DNA of 64,000 bases from Colias croceus (taxonomy: Eukaryota > Arthropoda > Insecta > Lepidoptera > Pieridae). Position 1 is the first letter of the stretch, and every line of letters begins with the position of its first letter. Below are positions 63,059 through 64,000 of this stretch, piece by piece. The notes beneath the pieces are model-generated. The model saw only the letters and a program-made list of their open reading frames with translations. It ran no database searches and had not been told where the DNA came from. Position numbers and translations under genes: made by a program. The stretch covers positions 3,224,001-3,288,000 of the forward strand of contig NC_059542.1 in assembly GCF_905220415.1 (NCBI RefSeq). The letters are read 5' to 3'.

Positions 63059-63210
63059 GTAGTTTGATTTCAGAGTCAGGTTTACGTGCCACCATCGGCA
63101 CTGGTGGAAATAAGCGCAATGACTCTTTTAACACAGCTCCTAAATATGTTATTTTATGTAGATCATCCGTATTCAAGAGACGGTCAGAATCTCCAAATGC
63201 TGCTTTAATC
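63059..63210 (-). CDS. P450 gene 2 K-helix exon
   Basis: FGDSDRLLNTDDLHKITYLG, then LKESLRLFPPVPMVARKP with ExxR. Donor CTAC|GTAAGC. Confidence 0.9.
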
Positions 63211-63284
63211 CTGAAATAAAATATTACAGCAGCTTGAAAAGAAAAAGTAGTAAAATTAGAATTTAGTTTTGACCTAAAACCATA

Positions 63285-63450
63285 GAGCTAGCACGCAAGA
63301 ACAACTTTTGTCTCCGAAACTATTTTGTTTCTCCCATCAACTCTATGAGAAGTTGCGTCGCTACGTGCGCGCACTTTCTTACTAGCCCATAGAGTTGATG
63401 GGAGAGACAAAATAGTTGCGGAGACAAAAGTTGCTCTTGCGCGCTAGCTC
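63285..63450. mobile_element. 166-bp MITE in P450 gene 2 intron
   Basis: 63-bp inverted arms (63285-63347 and 63388-63450) begin GAGCTAGCACGCAAGAACAA with a few mismatches; 40-bp loop. No target duplication could be assigned. Confidence 0.75.
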
Positions 63451-63505
63451 AGAATCATAAAAGGCTAACTGTTTTTTCTTCCTTAAAATAACATACTAAA
63501 CTCAC

Positions 63506-63702
63506 TCATCGTAAACTTTTTCCTGGATTTCAGGATATTTAGCCAATAGTAGTAATGTATTGCATAGCTACAGCCGATGTGTCTGTCGCTGCAATTAATA
63601 GCATCAAAGTTTCTTCACGAAGTTCCTTGCTACTAAGAACGTTGTTATCTAATAGAAGAAGATGCTCCAAGAAACTACTTGGTTGATTTTTTGTTTCTTG
63701 AT
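63506..63702 (-). pseudogene. P450 gene 2 I-helix exon, frameshifted
   Basis: 197 bp where the paralogue has 199. In frame through LREETLMLLIAATDTSAVA, then the frame changes and reaches a TAA; the other frame continues CNTLLLLAKYPEIQEKVYD. Confidence 0.82.
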
Positions 63703-64000
63703 CTGAAATATTTTAGTTTTTATGACAATAATACGAAAACCGAAAATAAAATATCTATTCGGTATTGCTACCTATCTACTGTTACATATAAAATAATTAA
63801 ATATTTTAATTTAAACCGTAGATATATGTTTATAGGTAGTTACTAAAAGGGCCGATTTACCAATCTTTGGTTAAATCTTATCCGTCCATTATAATATTGC
63901 CAGTTGTTCTCTATAGATACTGTTTTCTGAATTGGTGGTAAGTAAGTAAATGTTAAAAATATGTTATGACAATTCAAAAGTAGTCATAGAAGAAGTCTAA
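63703..64000 (-). other. P450 gene 2 intron at window edge
   Basis: No counterpart of gene 1 exon 6 was found up to the window end. Confidence 0.5.

Larger units (their letters stand above)
62061..64000 (-). pseudogene. cytochrome P450 paralogue, 3' half, with I-helix frameshift
   Basis: Minus-strand exons: 63702-63506, 63210-63059, 62944-62768, 62227-62061; the 5' half lies beyond the window. They correspond one to one with exons 7-10 of gene 1, with the same phases and, for two of them, the same lengths (152 and 167 bp). Landmarks: ESLR (K helix), FIPERHL, heme site FSAGPRNCLG, and a C-terminus ending ALEYR, TAA. In the I-helix exon the frame breaks after AATDTSAVA; two bases are missing before CNTLLLLAKYP. 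The I-helix Gly is also replaced (AATDTS instead of AGSDTS). If real, the break makes this a pseudogene; a base-call error would make it a functional gene. Confidence 0.82.

Overview
The window is AT-rich animal nuclear DNA, almost certainly from a moth or butterfly (Lepidoptera). The evidence is GT-AG split genes with short exons, Helitrons of the lepidopteran type ending in GGCGGAAGCTAG|T, tRNA-derived SINEs ending in (GATGAT)n, LINEs with (AAAT)n tails, and a clan-4 cytochrome P450 pair. All calls come from reading and translating the sequence; no database was searched.

Layout. (1) Positions 3662-47586 carry, on the + strand, the 3' part of one very large gene. Sixteen exons can be joined with consistent reading phase, giving 756 codons and a stop. 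The product has about 14 WD40 blades (two likely 7-bladed propellers) and a basic C-terminal tail, and looks like the C-terminal part of an NWD2-like (NACHT and WD repeat) protein. The N-terminal NACHT part lies outside the window. (2) The introns are packed with mobile DNA: at least six Helitron copies, a nearly complete LINE (8.9-13.9 kb) with another LINE tail inside it, a 3.1 kb hexanucleotide satellite (15.8-18.9 kb) flanked by two copies of a composite repeat, a LINE fragment carrying a short LTR element with identical 406-bp LTRs (30.9-32.6 kb), a decayed mariner (43.6-45.7 kb) carrying a palindromic element, and several MITEs. (3) At 51203-52120 lies an intronless seven-transmembrane receptor-like ORF on the + strand. 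(4) At 53927-58518 is a complete ten-exon P450 gene (about 502 residues). (5) At 62061-64000 on the - strand is the 3' part of a paralogous P450, convergent with the first and with a net 2-bp loss in its I-helix exon.

How the parts relate. The WD40 gene is the only multi-domain gene here, and most of the other sequence sits in its introns. One MITE sits exactly at a splice acceptor, and its target duplication appears to have recreated the CAG. One exon has a partial tandem copy with a broken donor. The two P450s share exon lengths and phases, so they arose by duplication. I found no wholly new system. The best leads are the insertion events that intersect splicing, the satellite with its flanking repeats that act as empty-site controls, the short LTR element with internal minisatellites, and a tRNA-like palindromic SINE family with three copies.
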